Under the pieces are notes generated by a model, which saw only the letters and a program-made list of their open reading frames with translations, did not search any database and was not told where the DNA came from. From Eopsaltria australis (Eukaryota > Chordata > Aves > Passeriformes > Petroicidae), in contig JAVTVJ010001688.1 of NCBI GenBank assembly GCA_034509425.1, forward strand, positions 124,001-188,000: a stretch of DNA of 64,000 nucleotides. The letters run 5' to 3'. The position numbers were made by a program, and so were the translations under genes. Shown one piece after another: positions 62,305 to 64,000 of the stretch; position 1 is the first letter of the stretch, and each line of letters begins with the position of its first letter.

Positions 62305-64000
62305 CTGTAAAAAAGAAAAAACAAAAACAACAACAAAATTAGAAACAACATTAACTGCTGGCACAACACGTTTTCCTGCTCCTGTATTATTTTATGCTTA
62401 TTTATAGCTTCCTGACAGTTTCCAGAACAGAAGGTAACATCTATTTTGATGGCTTTTGAAGTGCTCAGCTGAAAATAAAAAGCGTCATGCCCATTTTGAA
62501 AGCTTACTTTGCTAAATTGGCACATCCTGATTTCAGTGTTCTTAAACGGAGTTTCAAGGCTGAATTATATTCCCTTTAGAGTAACATTTCACAATATGTG
62601 TACTTCTGATTAAAAAAAAGGTCATTCTTTGAACACCAGAACTAGAGAACTAGTAAAGCCCAGTTTTCCCTCTATCTGGTTTTTGTATTTGACTCATGAC
62701 TCAGCAGGAGGCCTTTCTCATTGTTGTACATTTCTGTTAGTTTCAGCAAGGGCTCTGGATGTCTTGTGCTCTTTCCTTCCATCAAAACTCTGTATTTTAC
62801 GTAGTATCTGTACCTTTTTGTCAAGCTGTGTTCAAATTAAAATTTGAGAGAAACACGGTCACACTGAAGAGCAACTTCACTATATGGATTCCCTGAATCT
62901 GTTTCATCAGAAAGCAGTCACTCAAAAGCACCATCCTGGCTCTGCAGCTCAGTTCACATCTGCTTTCCCTACCTTCCAGTGAGATCTTCACTAAACTCAC
63001 TGCTGAGAGCAGGACTAATAGGTATGATGGTCTGCTCAGTTATCTAACTACCCACCAAGTCCTTCTGGTTTTAAGTTTAGTATACATCTTAATTTTGCAT
63101 TAAAAACATTCAACTCTGAAGCACACTGAAAGGTTTCTGTTGTATAATTCATATTCTTTCCAATTCTAAATCCTATATATTGTGTCAACTTGCACATTTA
63201 AATAATATATGGTGTGAATTCATGTCTGTAGTGAGTTAAGCCAAAGCAGGATAGTAGAGCCCTCTAAAGAAATTTTGGTATGTATTGCACTTGCTGAAAA
63301 ATTGTTGAAACTTGGTTCAGAGGATCTTTATAAATGACATGAATACAGCTTCCATGTAGACAAGAAACTGAAGCCACATATGATTTTTAATTTTTCTCTC
63401 TCAGGGGGTTCTGTTAAACGAGTTCCATTTTCACAATCCAATGACTGTAAGAGGCAATCAATATGAAAAAGTAGGTCCCTCACACTTGCTTCCACAAGTT
63501 GATCTATTAATGTGCAGCTCTGTCACCTGTTTTTGCACACCATCTATTCAGAATACTTTATGTATTGTTTGACTAAGACACAAAGATGCCTGTTTCTTCA
63601 GCAGCTGCAAATGTTCTCATAAATTGAAGCAGAAGGAGCTTTTATTACAGCTGACCATGGATTTTGCCACACAACTAGATAGCCTCAGTCAAGCTGATTA
63701 AAATCCCATCACTGTACAAATTCAAAATTTTAAGACTTTTCTGTTTTAATTATGTTTTAGTCATATTGAATAGGCAGCATCTGTATCCCCTCATCTTGGA
63801 GTATTTCCCTAAAGACTGGGTTATTTAAATGTAATTAATCTGTCATCATGTAAAATATCACTATTTTAAATAGGGAAATATTCCAAAATAAGGAAACATT
63901 GTATCTCAGTGCAGTCATGTACAGAGAATTCTGCTCTGTGACGCAGAAAAAAAGAAAACCCCCAAAAATTCCCAAGACCTGTGTGCCTGTTCTCACTAAA
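62305..64000 (-). other. Partial upstream PARP8 intron
   Basis: Begins at the acceptor of the exon at 62267-62304 and runs off the window. I looked on the minus strand for the next upstream coding segment and did not find it, so the N-terminal exon or exons should lie beyond 64000. Confidence 0.75.

Noticed and set aside
62305..64000. Search for the PARP8 N-terminal exon and promoter
   Set aside because: No minus-strand segment encodes the expected N-terminal residues and no GC-rich promoter-like island is present, so nothing is annotated.
1..64000. tRNA, rRNA, microRNA, CRISPR arrays or bacterial-type operons
   Set aside because: No tRNA arm pattern, direct-repeat array or strong hairpin was noticed by eye; the sequence is vertebrate intronic DNA. 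A covariance-model search (Rfam) would be decisive.

Overview
The window is vertebrate nuclear DNA, almost certainly from a bird. Two things show this: several CR1 LINE fragments of the avian kind (3' ends with the ATTCTATG-type octamer tail), and two solo LTRs with TG...CA ends and 5-bp target duplications that resemble LTR families common in songbirds. The DNA is AT-rich, with introns of 0.1-12 kb, and no bacterial-type gene organisation is present.

One gene accounts for all coding sequence that I can support: PARP8, a mono-ADP-ribosyltransferase, on the minus strand. I rebuilt 24 consecutive coding exons by hand, from 62304 down to the stop codon at 4222. All 23 introns are GT-AG, every exon junction keeps the reading frame, and the exons sum to 807 residues plus a stop. 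About 50 N-terminal residues (first coding exon or exons, promoter, 5'UTR) are not in the window and should lie beyond 64000. In this annotation, residues are numbered W1-W807 from the first complete codon in the window.

Layout, left to right on the plus strand. 1-2.9 kb: 3' intergenic DNA with nothing recognisable. 2.9-4.2 kb: candidate 3'UTR. 4.2-14.9 kb: ten closely spaced exons encoding the catalytic ADP-ribosyltransferase fold. 5.6-7.25 kb: a CR1 copy split by a solo LTR. 16.0-16.4 kb: a second solo LTR, in PARP8 sense orientation. 16.5 and 22.6 kb: exons of the central region, with a long CR1 copy (about 19.4-21.5 kb) in the intron between them. 22.7-34.7 kb: a 12-kb intron with an antisense CR1 copy. 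34.7-41.3 kb: the Cys-containing exons, a 565-bp exon carrying six exact-length 22-residue repeats, and two smaller exons. 44.2-62.3 kb: the small N-terminal exons. 62.3-64 kb: part of the next upstream intron.

The strongest observations are the six-fold 22-residue repeat in the large exon, a duplicated pair of near-consensus decoy 5' splice sites just downstream of the exon at 22.6 kb, a sense-oriented LTR just downstream of the exon at 16.5 kb, and a G-rich tract with quadruplex potential in the nascent PARP8 RNA. No tRNA, rRNA, CRISPR or second protein-coding gene was found.
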